Assembly (NCBI GenBank): GCA_029721435.1
Contig: CM056573.1
Coordinates: forward strand, 125,513,447-125,577,446
DNA: 64,000 nt
Source of the DNA: Gymnothorax reevesii
Taxonomy: Eukaryota; Chordata; Actinopteri; Anguilliformes; Muraenidae
Direction: 5' to 3'
Of this stretch, positions 48,442 to 60,757 are shown piece after piece. The position numbers and the translations under genes were made by a program. Under the pieces are notes generated by a model. That model saw only the letters and a program-made list of their open reading frames with translations, made no database searches and was not told the origin of the DNA. Each line of letters opens with the position of its first letter. Position 1 is the stretch's first letter.

Positions 48442-50581
48442 GTTTACTTTTACATTGATTAATTGTTCATTAAATCACAATGTGATGCATATTTATGCAA
48501 AATGCGAATATGCCTTTTCAGGATCTCTGGCAAGACTGGGCTTGTAAAAGTCAGTTTGACTCTTGAAGTGTAAATTTATTTTCTTGTGCATATTGCTGCC
48601 GAGTCATCTTTCTCATATTTTTTTAAGCATTATAATACACAGAAATAGGATGACAGTTATATGGCGTTTAAGTTGAATTTTATGCCAATCCTAATGTCTG
48701 CAGGTATATTCTGCCAACAAATATGACTAGGAACCACAATAACCATGCCAGTAGTATATTTTTAATGAAAATTAACGTTCTCCCTTGTAGTCTAGCTGTA
48801 GTCTAACTCTGCACACCTGGAAAATCAGCACTTTACTCAAAACTTAATGTTTATATTGAGAAATATTCCAAAATGCTGTCCATTAAAATGGAATTATTCT
48901 ACAAAAAGGATTATTTCTTTCTTTCTACTTTGTTTCAGCATGCACGAAATAGAAGCAAGATAAAGATGACTTCCTGTTGTTTTCAGGAGACAACAACTGC
49001 CCTGTTTTTGACTATTTAACCCTTTGCAGAGAGGAATTTTCTGTCTAACTGCTAGATTAATCTGCTTGGAATCCATTGCTTTCAGTCACTGATGGAGATT
49101 GTTCCACCAGCAATAGAACATTCTGGATAAGAACATTCCAATCACTTTAATGCTTATCTTACTCCAGAAGGGGTTAAACGGTGACTTAATCTACTGTAGC
49201 CTAATATGATGCAGTCATTTCATCATTGACTGTACCTCGCCTGCTTTTATCTCTCTCTCTCTCACTGTGTACTGCCAATTTCACAAAATAAGCACTAGTG
49301 AAATATCATGTGATGCATTTTAAGTACTATTTCACATTAGTCTCTCAATGGCGATCGACTGCGACAGGCGCTCTGTAAATTAGGTTTTTACCGGGAGCAG
49401 TGAATGCAAATTTTTTGTTACGACTGAGGTGTCCTGTGTTTCTTTGTCTTTCATGTGGGAACCATGGACTGGGGATCTGGAAAAAAAATCGCCTGAGTCT
49501 AAAATGTATGCGGCAGTAAATTTATAACACGAGTCTATTTTAAAAGGGGCCAATTTGAGTTCCATATATGGAGAAGTCAATGTATTTCAGGGGGTCAAAA
49601 TGCTGGAACACTTGACCTTTCCCCAAAAGGCGGCCACATTAGTTTCCTTTATTCCCTTTGCAAAATGTCCACTGTGAAACATCGTGGCAGATTGACAAAT
49701 GGGTCAATATGTGACACAAAGCATGATTGATTGGTGAAATAAATAACCTTTTCCTTTGGAATCAAAATTCTGGACATGGTTAATCCACGTAGATGGTTGA
49801 ATGAATGGCAAGTGGTGCTGGTAATACAATAAAATACATATGGGGAGAAAAAATGTAGAGGTTGTGGCTATAAAAAGTCAACATTTATTTACAACTGAAA
49901 TTCAACACATCTCTCAGTCAAATTAAGGTGACTTAACTGCCTGCCATGCAAGATGAACTAATAAAAACCTCAAAAGATAAATTCCTGACTGGAATAGCGT
50001 TCTGCTCCTAATGTGAATTAAAGACTGAACAAATTACCCGTTAATGTAGAATTATGCAAATTTAAATTAAAAATCTGGTGGGGAATAAGATGATCTCGAT
50101 GTGACCACAATACGGCAGTTAAAAGATCAGCCGTTTCTAGTGCCTTCATTAAACATTATTCTGAGAGCAGTTAATTTTTCATAAGACTTACCCTCAGAGA
50201 TAATAAACAGTCATTACTAAAATAAACAATCATCTTCGTGCTCATAATCCCCCCTAATTTCAGATGCAAATATTCTCAGTGCATTCACGGTTTAAGCACA
50301 TTTTTAAATAGATAGTATCATTATGGAAATTGCATGCAAATAACAGGGAGAAGGAATGGTGTGTGATCGTTGGAAGTGTTTCAGGTGTAAACCCCTCTAT
50401 TTATTTTATTTTTAACTAAGGGCAGGGCGTTTTTTCCTTCTAGGTGCATCAATTTGGTCTTTTATCTGTGGTCATAAATTTGGTCTTTAGGGTACGGTCA
50501 TCAATTTGGTCTTTAGGTCTTCAGGTGAGAATGATTGTCAGTAAATCACAGTCACACTCAAATCATTTCTTGGGGAATCAC
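48442..50581. other. AT-rich single-copy-looking sequence
   Basis: No gene and no obvious repeat, the longest stretch in the right half without one. A TCTC run lies near 49,252-49,262. A subregion with octamer motifs is listed separately. Confidence 0.45.
49740..50380. promoter_or_regulatory. Candidate non-coding regulatory element with three octamer motifs
   Basis: Perfect ATGCAAAT octamers (POU-factor consensus) occur at 50,054-50,061, 50,264-50,271 and 50,334-50,341, all on the same strand within 290 bp. By chance one 8-mer is expected about once per 33 kb when both strands are counted at even base composition, more often in AT-rich DNA. Several TAAT/ATTA cores accompany them. Whether this is a conserved enhancer cannot be decided without comparison. 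Confidence 0.35.
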
Positions 50582-51358
50582 TAGCTGCGTTTCCATTACA
50601 GTTTTCCGCAAAATAAAATCAATATTTCAAAAGATTTGATAAAGAACAATTGCGACTTGCTGCTGTTTCCACTGAAAAGTAATATGCGTAATTTACGGTA
50701 ATTCTCGTAAAGTCGCGTGTCCCGCGATACTGCACACAGTATGGACGGCCAAAACATTGTGCACGTTGGCTCAGTAATGGTTGCTGCTACTGCTGTTGCC
50801 GTGGCGATTTTTAACAGAAGGTAAAGGCAGCAGGTCATTTTTCAGAGCAGAGTCCTGATGTGCGGCAGCGGTCAGGAATGAAGGATTCTGGGAGGTGATG
50901 GTGACCGAGGAGTTAGATGAACTCTGGGTCCAGAGCTTCAGGACGACCCACGAAACGCTCCATCAGCTCAGCAAGGTTACTGGACCAGATGTGGCAGCAG
51001 ATGTGTCCTGTCCCAGTGAGGCGGTTCCAGCTCGGAAGCGAGTGGCTATTGCCCTTTACAAACTCGCAACCTGCGCCGAGTACGGGGTAATAGGCGAAAC
51101 CTTCAGTGTGAGTAAACCCATGTCCGGTGACGTCACGTTTAGCAAAAAAAAGCGTTTCCACTACACTTTTGTAATAAAGTTCTTCATCGAGACGTCTGGA
51201 AAACCCCCTCATGAGAGCGTAAAAACGTTTTAGCGATATTTGAGGGGTTTTTTTTGTTGAAAATTGGGTGTTTCCATTACCAGTTTTTTTACCTTTTTAT
51301 TTTATTTATTTTTACATTTAGGTTTAGCGCATTTCTAGTGGTAATGGAAACGCAGCTA
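50582..51358 (+). mobile_element. PIF/Harbinger-like transposon relic
   Basis: TAGCTGCGTTTCCATTAC at the left is exactly complemented by GTAATGGAAACGCAGCTA at the right. The 0.78-kb body contains a fragment of a transposase frame (see 50,898-51,233) and a second internal GCGTTTCCACTACA near 51,151. A 3-bp duplication was not clear. The element is an internally deleted derivative unable to move on its own. Confidence 0.8.
50898..51233 (+). pseudogene. Harbinger-type transposase N-terminal fragment
   Basis: The frame gives 111 codons, with FRTTHETLHQLSKVTGP followed by VPARKRVAIALYKLATCAEY and VIGETFSVSKP. These match the N-terminal part of fish PIF/Harbinger transposases (FRM..ETF..L, KR.A..LY.LA, ..F.VSKST). 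The DDE catalytic core that should follow is absent; after VSKP the sequence passes straight to terminal-repeat-like DNA. A full transposase needs about 350 or more residues plus a Myb-like partner, so this is a remnant. Confidence 0.75.
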
Positions 51359-52228
51359 TAGAGAGACTATGGTCTTCAACCCCGACCCTCAAGGGCCACC
51401 TGGTCTAATGGGATCTGCAGCACTGGTCATGGAGATGTGTTGAATGTCTGATAAAATTAATGGTTTATTGAGGCTATAGGGCCAGACCTGAGTGGGTGAT
51501 CATAATTACAAAACTAAATATGAATTAACTCAGCCAACCTACAACAGAGACACAAATACCAGATTCAAATAGTAAACAGCCATAAAAACACACGTATAAT
51601 GACTCTGAGATAATTACAGAATAAAAGTGCATTAGAGCAAGACAGGGAGATGCATAAAATACAGTCTGTTGATGAGGGATCACCAAACAATGGTCCTCAC
51701 AGCCAATGCGCTGGTGATGCTTTCTGCACTGCTCCTTCCTGGAGGCCAGCTGTGAACCCAGTCTGGCCAATCAGAAGTGCCAAGTGCTCAGTTAATGACC
51801 TGGAGGAAAAGAAATGCAGGTGTGGGTCTGGATTCGGGTCTGAGCACCAGACTTGATGATGCCTGCTGTAGACGGGTGTCCCCTGAGTCTGTTGTGCTGT
51901 TGCAACATTGCAGAAACACTGAAGGCAGCATTATTTCCTGTGTGAGCAAGGCATCATCCAGGAGCCAGGGACTGATGAAACATTGATGAACAGACACAAT
52001 CCAGCATGATTAGTCCAGCTGTTGCCAATTCCCTCCTCAAACTGAAGGGGGGGGGGGGTACAGTCCGCTAGTGTATAAAGAGTGCCCCATAGGCCCTACC
52101 ACATTATCAAATGACAGTGATTAAATATCACCCGCAGTTAACAAATCTATCAAAAATTAAACACAAATGTTTTAAATATGAACTAAAATTAATGAAATGT
52201 GAATATCACTCCTGCCTGGGTGATTAAA
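51359..52228. other. Unassigned sequence
   Basis: No gene recognised. CCCCGACCCTCAAGGGCCAC near 51,378 resembles the start of a fish repeat. A G12 run lies near 52,048-52,059. Confidence 0.45.
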
Positions 52229-52485
52229 TCCATCCATACATTATCTATATCACTTCTTTCTCACTAGGGTCATGGAGGAGCTGGAGCCTGTCCCAGCTGG
52301 CTATGGGCAACAGGCAGAAACACACAGTGGACAGCTCTTCAGTCCATCACAGGGCTCACATACCATTCACCCGCACCCACAGCAATTCAGAGTCTAATTT
52401 ACCCTGGCATGCATGTCTTTAAACTATGGGAGGTATGCATGTCTTTAAACTATGGGAGGTAACTGGAGTACCTGGAGGAAAGCAA
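52229..52485 (-). repeat. SINE-like dispersed repeat, copy 4 (antisense)
   Basis: CATCCATACATTATCTATAT, GAGCTGGAGCCTGTCCCAGC, TGGCTATGGGCAACAGGC and CATGCATGTCTTTAAACTATG follow the family order. A 27-bp direct duplication (GCATGTCTTTAAACTATGGG and flanks) at about 52,410-52,460 is private to this copy. Confidence 0.7.
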
Positions 52486-53739
52486 AGCAGAATTATACTA
52501 TACTATATTAGAATTAATATTAGAATTATACTATAGGAAATAAATTAAAATCCATACACTGTCAGAGTGTAATGGTCCCAAACGCCCCCTCTGTGATGTC
52601 ATGGAGGGATCCTATCTAGTTCAGGGTGGTTTTTGAGGCAAGTAGGAGCCCAAGAGTATGTGAATTTTCAGCATCTTCGACTAAAAGGGAAGACCATTTT
52701 TGGTTTGTGTGCATTGTTTTGTCCCCACTGGATACCCTTGCTAAATGAACTTAGATGTTTACACCATGGATAGTTCTCTTATCGATGAAACATTTACTCA
52801 TACGCTTTAATACAACCATGCTAAAATGTTATATTGTGATTGTCTGTGGCTGGATGTTTTGTGCCTATTTGGGAAATAGACTAAGTGTCACAGGGCATAA
52901 ATGTTGGGGTTAATTAAGTAATGAAAGCTGTACGTTGGCATAAAAACCAGAAACAAACTGACAACCACCATGCTTCAGTCTAATGTTTCACCGGAAGGGA
53001 GAGAAAAATGGCTGTCGTAAACATTCTAGCTAAGCCCCTTTCCAGAGATGCAGTAAATCCTCTGCCCGCCTGAGTCTTAGGGTGCTTCAGAGCGAAGGTG
53101 AGCCATTAGGCATGAAGAGCTGAGGCTTAAACAAGAAACAGCCCTCCACTCTTACACCTGGGGGTTCGAGAGAAAGGCCATGCAACGCTGACTCAAATCC
53201 TCCCCTTCTCTGCCCACTCCTGCCTTTCCCCCACAGCCCTGCGGCATGTCGGTTTTATATAGCTCTGTTCTCCGCCCCTTGATGTGCCAGAAAGCCCATT
53301 GGTGGTCGAGTGACCTGCTATGGGCTGAATCACCACTCAATGACCACAGGCCTGTATCTCCAGAGTGGATGTTGCTCTTCCCTAGTGCTAAAACACTTTG
53401 GCTCGGAGACAACAGGCGCAAAATAACTCGGTTGATACAGTTGGTAATCATACTTTTCAAAGACCGAACGTGGCAGAATTAATGGTGAACATTTGGCTGA
53501 AAATAGGGGAGGCACAAAAAAATCCCTTTAAACTGATGACTCATCTTGAGCAGTTTTAGATAATTTTCCTTTATTATTATTTATTTATTATTACTTATCA
53601 TTTATTATTAAAAATCTTTCCAAATTTTAGAATGATCAGTTGACAGGTCAACATGAAGCTTCTTCCTATATGCAATATTAGGGTGATTAAAAAAATAAAT
53701 GCTCTCAGAAAAATTTATTCACAAGGTAGCCAACGGGGT
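52486..53739. other. Unassigned sequence
   Basis: No gene recognised. A TTATTATTTATT-rich patch lies at 53,570-53,610. Confidence 0.5.
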
Positions 53740-54868
53740 AGACAACTCAGGTATTTTCCACAATAGTTTGTGGAATATGATGCAATGCAGGGTATGCTTG
53801 AATGTTCGAAGTGGTGATGATGATGATGATGATGGATTCTCGTATAGAGTTCGACAAATAAGTATCCTCTGATTAATGATGTGTCCTTTTGTGTGATATA
53901 AGTCCAATTCCAGAACAGCAGCCGCAGCCCCAGACCTCACAGGTGTACTCGGAGAAGTCTGGTGGAATTAGCATTCAGCTTCCTCTGATCTCTCTTTGCA
54001 ATCGGGAATGTGGTTCTGTTATCCTCAAATGACTGAACGCCCTTTAGGCAGGTGTTGCGCTATGTCGCACAAATTTCAGCACTGCTTTCCAAACTATCCG
54101 GGCTAATCACACAGACCTTGAAGTTGTGCTTAAGAGTGTCTTTGTATTGGAGCCTAGGTCTCCCTAACACTCTCTTCCCATTGCTGAATTGGCAGAAGAA
54201 GACAGCTTCGGGTATCCTGGAATCATCAGTTTAGGCGAGATACCTTACCCAGCAAAGCTGCACTTTAATGACTAGACTTTCCAAACTTGGAACTATACAG
54301 CGCTTTAGAAATTCGACATTGGAGACCTTGTCCTGCCACGCAATGCTGTAAATGGATCTTAAGCAGTGTTGCTGAAACTGCTCCTAAACTGTAATATGGT
54401 GACAGTAGGTTGTCCACTACTAGCCACAAGACAGAAGAGTAGTAAGAACCATGGCATAGTAGATGTTAATTTTTGTGCTCAGCTTGACGTCATGCTCATC
54501 CCACAGTCTGCGTCTGAGCATTCAAAATATGCTGCTAGCTTTGGCTATGCACAGCGTGATGTGTGATCTCGCATCTATGATTGTTGAGGTAGACTGGATG
54601 CTGCCCATGTAATAAAATTTCTCAGCAGTTTTGAATGGTGCATTGTTGATGGTAACAACTGGTTCTACATAGCTTCAGTTGGATGCTGCTGGATACAGGA
54701 CCTCCGTCTTAGTAATGGTGATTGTCAAGCCAAGCCTCTCTGTTGCACGAGCAAACATAGTTGCTATCAGCTGGATGTCCTTAAGGGTGTGGGCGACCAA
54801 AGCACAGTCGTCTGCATAGAGCAGCTCACGAACCAGCATTGATAGTGTCTTTGTACGGGACTGCAACC
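53740..54868 (-). pseudogene. LINE reverse transcriptase, 3' half with zinc-finger-like tail
   Basis: Reading minus from 54,868, the frames give RELLYADDCALVAHT with the RT catalytic YADD, FARATERLGLTITITKTEV, then decayed blocks typical of this LINE family: GSIQS, IAKASS, WDEHDVKL and, near 53,890-53,930, C..C...IGLISHKRTHH, the Cys/His tail. Stops and frameshifts are numerous. With 56,440-57,640 it forms one old minus-strand element interrupted by other repeats. The order endonuclease, RT, Cys/His tail is known for a LINE type found in fish and molluscs; I do not name the clade. Confidence 0.8.
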
Positions 54869-55429
54869 ACTGTGCCACCGTGCCGCCACAAGATCTACCA
54901 CATATGTTCGTGACTGTGATTTATGAATTACATGTAAAGAGTGTGGGTTAATGCAAAATTAGGTTGAGAGGAAACAATTAAATAATATTTTATGTTTATA
55001 GTCATTACAATGCGACAGCTAAAGGACTGGAGCATGTAGGTTCCTTACACTGAAAGCCAAAGATAAGTGTGCTAAACCTTTCATAAAGTAAGGTGGAAGT
55101 AACATTGCTCCAGATAAGCCTAATGTAGCTTTATAATATATTTCAGAATTAAATTGGAAGGTCCTACAAAACAGCTTCTGACCAGCCTATTACGTGTATC
55201 AGCCCCACTCTCTCAATTAATCTCCAGATCATATCATGTGACATACATTGCTGAATGTCTTGACATATATCAAATTTTTCAATATTTCACCCCATCACTT
55301 AACACTTTAGCAACCCATGTAAATACTACATCTTTGTTGTTTTTATATATGACAGTTTATTTTTTTTATTTCACATAAAAATTGAATGCCTAAACAATTT
55401 GATATTGTAACTTCCTTTGGATTTTTTCC
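54869..55429. other. Unassigned sequence between LINE fragments
   Basis: A short tract at 54,869-54,893 (CCACTGTGCCACCGTGCCGCC) resembles the head of a fish SINE in reverse orientation. The remainder is AT-rich and unassigned. Confidence 0.4.
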
Positions 55430-56260
55430 CTCTGGGGTTTCTTCCAATTGGTTGGTTACTTAGTAGCACATACAATCTTTTTGCTTTCCCTAGTCAAGTA
55501 TGTGGAAGTTTTTGGTTGATGTGCTGGTTTGTTCTGTGACTTCTATTGAAGGACACATCCTCAGGTCATGAACTTTCATTTGCACTTGATTTGAGGTCAA
55601 TCGGATAAATATTTCCAGAGATATGATCAAAAAAGTGATTTTTTCAGTTTTTGGCCCCTGGTGGCCAATCTAGAAATTGTAAATTGTCCAAAATCGACTC
55701 ATTTCTTCCTCTTTATGATACTTACTTATATGCAAAATTTGGAATTTCTAATTGAAATATTACTGCAGTTATAGCGTTAACACGTAAATCAGTTTTTGGC
55801 CCCTGGTGGCCAATCTAGAGATCATAAATTTTCCAAAATCGAATCAGTTCTTTCTCTTTATGATACTTACTTATGTGCAAAACTTGAAATTTGTAATTGA
55901 AATATTGCTGAAGTTATCGCACAACAGTGATTTTTTTCAGTTTTTGGCCCCTGGTGGCCAATCTAGAAATTGTAAAATTGTCCAAAATCGAATCAGTTCT
56001 TCCTCTTTAGGATATTTACTTATATGCAAAACTTGGAATTTCTAATTGAAATATTACTGCAGTTATCGCCTTAACACCTAAATCAGTTTTTGGCCCCTGG
56101 TGGCCAATCTAGACATCGTAAATTGTCCAAAATCAAATCAGTTCTTCCTCTTTATAATACTTACTTATGTGCAAAATTTGAAATTTGAAATTGAAATATT
56201 ACTGAAGTTATCGCGTTAACACGTAGTGCGGCGGCGGCGGTCGGACCCGGACCAAAAACA
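55430..56260 (+). repeat. Tandem repeat array: four ~146-bp units with leader
   Basis: CAGTTTTTGGCCCCTGGTGG recurs at 55,645, 55,790, 55,938 and 56,084. Each is followed by CCAATCTAGA, TCCAAAATCGA, TTCCTCTTTATGATACTTAC, TGCAAAA, ATTGAAATATTACTG and TTATCGC. The array closes with AACACGTAGTGCGGCGGCGG near 56,219. It begins after a 200-bp leader and lies between two halves of a LINE, so it is probably the inside of an inserted element whose ends I could not fix. Confidence 0.85.
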
Positions 56261-56439
56261 TAATATAATATATAAATAATTATAAGAATGCTACCTCGGT
56301 TTGTTCTATGAGTCTATTATCTGAAGTTAGTTGTTGTACCAATCAAACAAATTTTATGATGGCCCATGAAATAATGGTTTGAAAAGTAATTTTTCTAAAA
56401 TCAGTGACACAATTGTTTGTACAGTAAGTTTTTTCCTCA
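56261..56439. other. AT-rich spacer
   Basis: Nothing recognised. Confidence 0.4.
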
Positions 56440-57640
56440 AGTTCTGCCATGCATTTTGGCAGGGATGTCATCTATGTCAGGGGACTTCCCTGAGGAGGTT
56501 CCCTGATAGCCCTTGTGACTTCTCCAATGTTGGTAGAAGACCTGGTCCCCCCAGCAATTACCTCCAAGGGATCGCCTCTAGATCCTCCTGAGACATAGAT
56601 GATGGATGGTTTAGAGGGGTGTTAAAGTGCTCCGCCCAACGATTCAGGATATCTGACTTGTCAGTGAGAAGTGTCTCTCCGTTTGATGAATAAATAGGAG
56701 AACTGTTGCTAGACCTTGGGCTGTATACAGCTTTGAGGCCTTTAGAGAATAGCTTGGTGTTGTGCTTATCAGTAACCTGTTGAAGCTCTCTGGCCTTCCT
56801 TTCCCACCAAGAGTTCTTCATCTGACACAGCCATTTCTGGACAGTGTGTTTTGCATTGAGGTATGATGATTTCTTTGCAGCAGATCCTTTGTTCATGATA
56901 AAAGTTTTGTGAGCACTATATGCATATGTTCTAGTAACTCAGAGATCTGTCATTTTCGTCAAACCAGCCTTGATGTTTGCATTTCACAAATCCAAGGACG
57001 TCAGCACTGGGAGAATACACGGCGTCTCGGAACTGTCTCCGTGTGGTTTCAATCCATGCAATCAATTTTGTCTGGTAAGCCTGTCCCTGTAATTCTCACC
57101 CTTAGTGCCTCTTGGATGGATGATTCTGAGGTACTGAGCCTACACTGTGGTTTCACACTCCTGTTCTGCAACTTGGGAACTACACAGAGAGACATTTTGC
57201 TCCTCACCATTCTGTGATCAGACTAACACTCAGCTCCCTGCATTGCTCTTGCCAGCTTTACATCACAAGCATCCCTCTGACTGACAATAGCATAGTCCAG
57301 CAAATGCCATTGCTTGCATCAGGGCTGCATCCACATAGTCTTATACTTATTAGCCTATTGAAAGATGGTATTGGTGATGACCAAGTTGTGCTGACTGCTT
57401 TTTGTCAAAAAGCAGAAGCCTATTTGCATTGTTCTTTCCCGCGCCATGTTTACCAATAATATTCCTCCTGACATTAAAACTGCGACCAACCCAAGCGTTA
57501 AAGTCACCCAGGAGAACAAGCGTATTGTTCCTATGTGTTTCCTTGATGGTTTTGTTCACGTCCTTGTAAAAGGTCTCTTTCACTACATCAGCGTGGGTCA
57601 CAGTTGGAGCCTAGGCGCAGAGTATGATAACCTTATGGTG
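56440..57640 (-). pseudogene. LINE endonuclease and linker, 5' half
   Basis: On the minus strand, LLGDFNAWVGR (near 57,490) is the AP-endonuclease motif of LINEs, followed by a KHGAGKNNANRLLLF block. Towards 56,560 the frame gives SWWERKARELQQ, LKAVYSPRSS and RWAEHFNTPLNHPSS, the linker preceding RT in this family. This is an apurinic-like endonuclease that would nick target DNA for target-primed reverse transcription. Frames are broken and the upstream part of the endonuclease is lost at about 57,640. The RT half lies at 53,740-54,868. Confidence 0.82.
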
Positions 57641-58090
57641 TTATGGGGGGTGACGGAACACCAGGTGCTGTGACCAGTGAGAGAAAGAACTGAGAGCAGC
57701 CCTGCTAAGAGACAAACACAGAAGAGGGACACACCTCCAGTAAAACCTCTCGCATCCAAGGAGGAATAAAAGTCCGCAACACGGAAGCAGTGAGAGAGAG
57801 AATAAACAACAAGACAGAAGAGAGAAAATTTATAAAAGAAGGAATTCTAACAATAAATGGAATATAAAAAATCACTAGGAAATCAGACTAGAGATTTTTT
57901 CCGGCCGAAGTGTTAGAAACAAACAGACACTCTAGCAATAGGCGTTGAGAACCCCCAGCCCTATATATTGAGTCCAAAAAACTCTGCCCCATCTCAATCA
58001 GCCAGATGGGCCAGGAATTTGATGGAAAAGAAATCCTGGCAGGATTTATGAGGAGTATGTGTTGTTTAGGGTCACTTTTCAGTGCGGGAG
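57641..58090. repeat. Possible LTR-like insertion upstream of the LINE
   Basis: The LINE similarity stops near 57,640 in GTTATGGGGGGTGACGGAAC. The following 440 bp contain AG-rich sequence (GAGAGAGAATAAACAACAAG), a TATATATTGAG box near 57,963 and AAGTCCGCAACACGG. It could be an LTR. The ends are not defined. Confidence 0.3.
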
Positions 58091-60757
58091 ATTACCACTG
58101 TGCCTGAGTAGGAGTGCTCAGTCGCTCATGCAGGATACATGAGCATATATGAGGATACATACATAGTGCTGAATCTACTTTTGTCTATGGCAAGCAACCA
58201 TCAGACGTGGGCCACCTGAGCACAGGATTGTGGCTGCAGACTTCAAGCTTCATCCACAGCTTCTCCCCGTCACCCCTCCCCCATTGACAAAGGACTTTGA
58301 TGAGCGGATGACATATTGTTGAAAAGCCATCGCAGTGTCAGAGGATGACCTGCTCCTGAGTGGGTTATAGTGAGGACGGTGTCTGCGCTCCCAGTCCCAC
58401 TCTCACGTCCTATACGATTCATTTGCTTTCTAGTGCAAAGGTTGCCTCGAGGGTAGCGGCCCGCAAGGGTGCAAGTTGAATTTCGGAGTTGCCTTCTCCT
58501 AGGTGACTGCCTTCCCAGGCTAAAGCGCTTCTCCTGCCCGCAGAAAGATTGCATGCTAGTCATTGGCTTGCAAGGAGCTCATCTGCCCTTTTTCAGGTCT
58601 TGCTTTTCATCCTGCTGGGTGACATGCAAAGCTCCTCACCAAATGTGGGGGGAGCCAGTTTAGACCCCGACCACTACTCCATGTGGCAGATTGTACTGGG
58701 TTACATGGCATCAGTAGGAGGGTGAACTACCCTGACCTGATCTGAGATTTAAAGTAAAACCATTTTTAACCACACATATCCACAATTTTGAATATTATAG
58801 TATACTAGAGTATGTTGTGTTAAATGTATTTTTTGTCTTCGCATAATATGGATTGCTGGCCCCAACTGATAGACCTGAGTGCTGTTGGAGTAAATCCATT
58901 ATTACTAACAAATATGATTGAAAACATGTAAACTTTAATCAACATACAAAAGGGATTTTTTGTGCGTCCCCTTTTTTAATGCACAGCAGGTGCACCTGGA
59001 TGTAATATACTGAAATATCATTGCATTGCAGTATTTAGCAATATACTGTAAGATCATGAGTAGGAATGATCACTGCAGTCAAGTCTTGCACTGCACTTTT
59101 GAAAAGTTGGCATTTTGAGATTGAGCGGTGAAATCCATGAGTTTTCAAAAATTCCATGTATTTGTCCCAGAATATTGCTGTATATTCCATTTTGTAGAGT
59201 CCAAAAACACAACTTTAGAAATATCAGTTATTTTGCATTTTACTGCAAAAAAAAATCAAACAAAATAAATGTATTAAATGTGCTTTTATATGTTGTGAGG
59301 AATGAGTTGGACATACAAACGGGGGTTTTCTATCTCTATGACCTTTTCCTTCTCCTATCGCTGAATGGCAGTACTTGTCGGAGCCTTCTTGATTAAGTCA
59401 AGTGCCCCACTGCACCTGTTTTGTTTCAGCCAGAAGGCAACAACAGGGAACCACTGTCACTGGCACTTCCTTAAGGGGGAGAAAGTGAAAACAAGTCAGG
59501 TTATCAGATTTCTGGTTCGTAGACTATGGGTAACAGGTGAGGGTGAAATCAAAGTGGGTGAAGAGTGACCACTGGGTCTGTCTGGGGTTTAGTCATGTGG
59601 CAGAACTTAGCTGACTAAGGTTCCAATGTTCTGTCCATATGAGGAAGGGTATGCTTGCCCCCTCAAGCTAGTGCGTACATTCTTCAAATGCCAACTAGAT
59701 GGCAAGCAGCTCGTAATCCTCGATGCAGTAGTTCCTGTCCACAGATGCCTGTCTGCAGGAGAAGGTGGCGCAGGGATGGATCGTGATATGAGATGGGAAG
59801 AAATATGCAATATGAAAAGGAACATGGATGTAGTGGAGCAGAGCGAGACAATAATTAATCAACAAACAAAAATGGGGCTTAAACTGACACAGATGGCTGG
59901 AATGCAAGGAAAAAACAATTATGAATACACTCAGGATGTGATACATGCTTGCTTGTATTTTTTCACAGGTACAGACCCACTTTGAAGGCTTTTCTTTTCT
60001 TGCAGATGTTTTTTCACCAAATCTGTTCTTATGAAATAGATTGACTACATTAGAGTTCCATAATTCAGAGCTGTATTAAAATTTAGACCAGATACAGGCG
60101 ATTGTATTCAGTTTGCTGAAAGATGCAGACTTATGAACAAGTAAAAAAGTAATACATTTCTGATATTACACCGACACAGAATGTGTCTGAGGTTTGCACA
60201 GTGTTTACTTCTCCATCAGCCTCAGAAGATTAATGTTTAACATAGTAAGAACTAGAACATGCTTCACCAATCCTAAAGCTAGGGTGGGCTACCTGTAAGT
60301 TTAGACAACAATATCAAGTCAGTATTGCTTTTCATTACAATTTCACGGAGGAGAGAAGTGAAGGCTGGTTTCTTTATTATTGCTTCGATTAAAATGTTTT
60401 GAAATTCATGGTTATTTTTATCAATACTCACGTACATGAACTTTTTGAATGGCGAGGATCATGGAATATGTTTATTCCTTCAAAATTGTAAGTCACTGAT
60501 CCAGACCTCAAGGGACTTTTGTTAGACTGAATACAGGCCACTGGTTTGGTTAAAGATGCAGACTTATTAAGTAAAAAAGCAGAGGGGAATCCTCAGGGCC
60601 TTCTACGTCTTCAGAGAAGGCCTAAAAAAATCTGGACCAAAAAATAGGGGTATTAAATAAAAAATAATTATTGTTTTTAAAATCTCGATCTCATTTAACT
60701 TAATACACTGAACAAAGATAAAAACACCCCAGGTCAATTTCTTTTTTTGTTTTTATT
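58091..60757. other. Unassigned sequence
   Basis: No gene recognised. 58,200-58,700 is GC-richer and may be the 5' untranslated part of the LINE or another repeat. The frame at 59,626-59,985 (119 codons from ATG) has no recognisable motif and is not called. The rest is AT-rich. Confidence 0.4.

Noticed and set aside
59626..59985. A 119-codon plus-strand frame from an ATG
   Set aside because: No motif, no neighbouring exon, and chance length in AT-rich DNA. It could be an unknown exon but I cannot support it.
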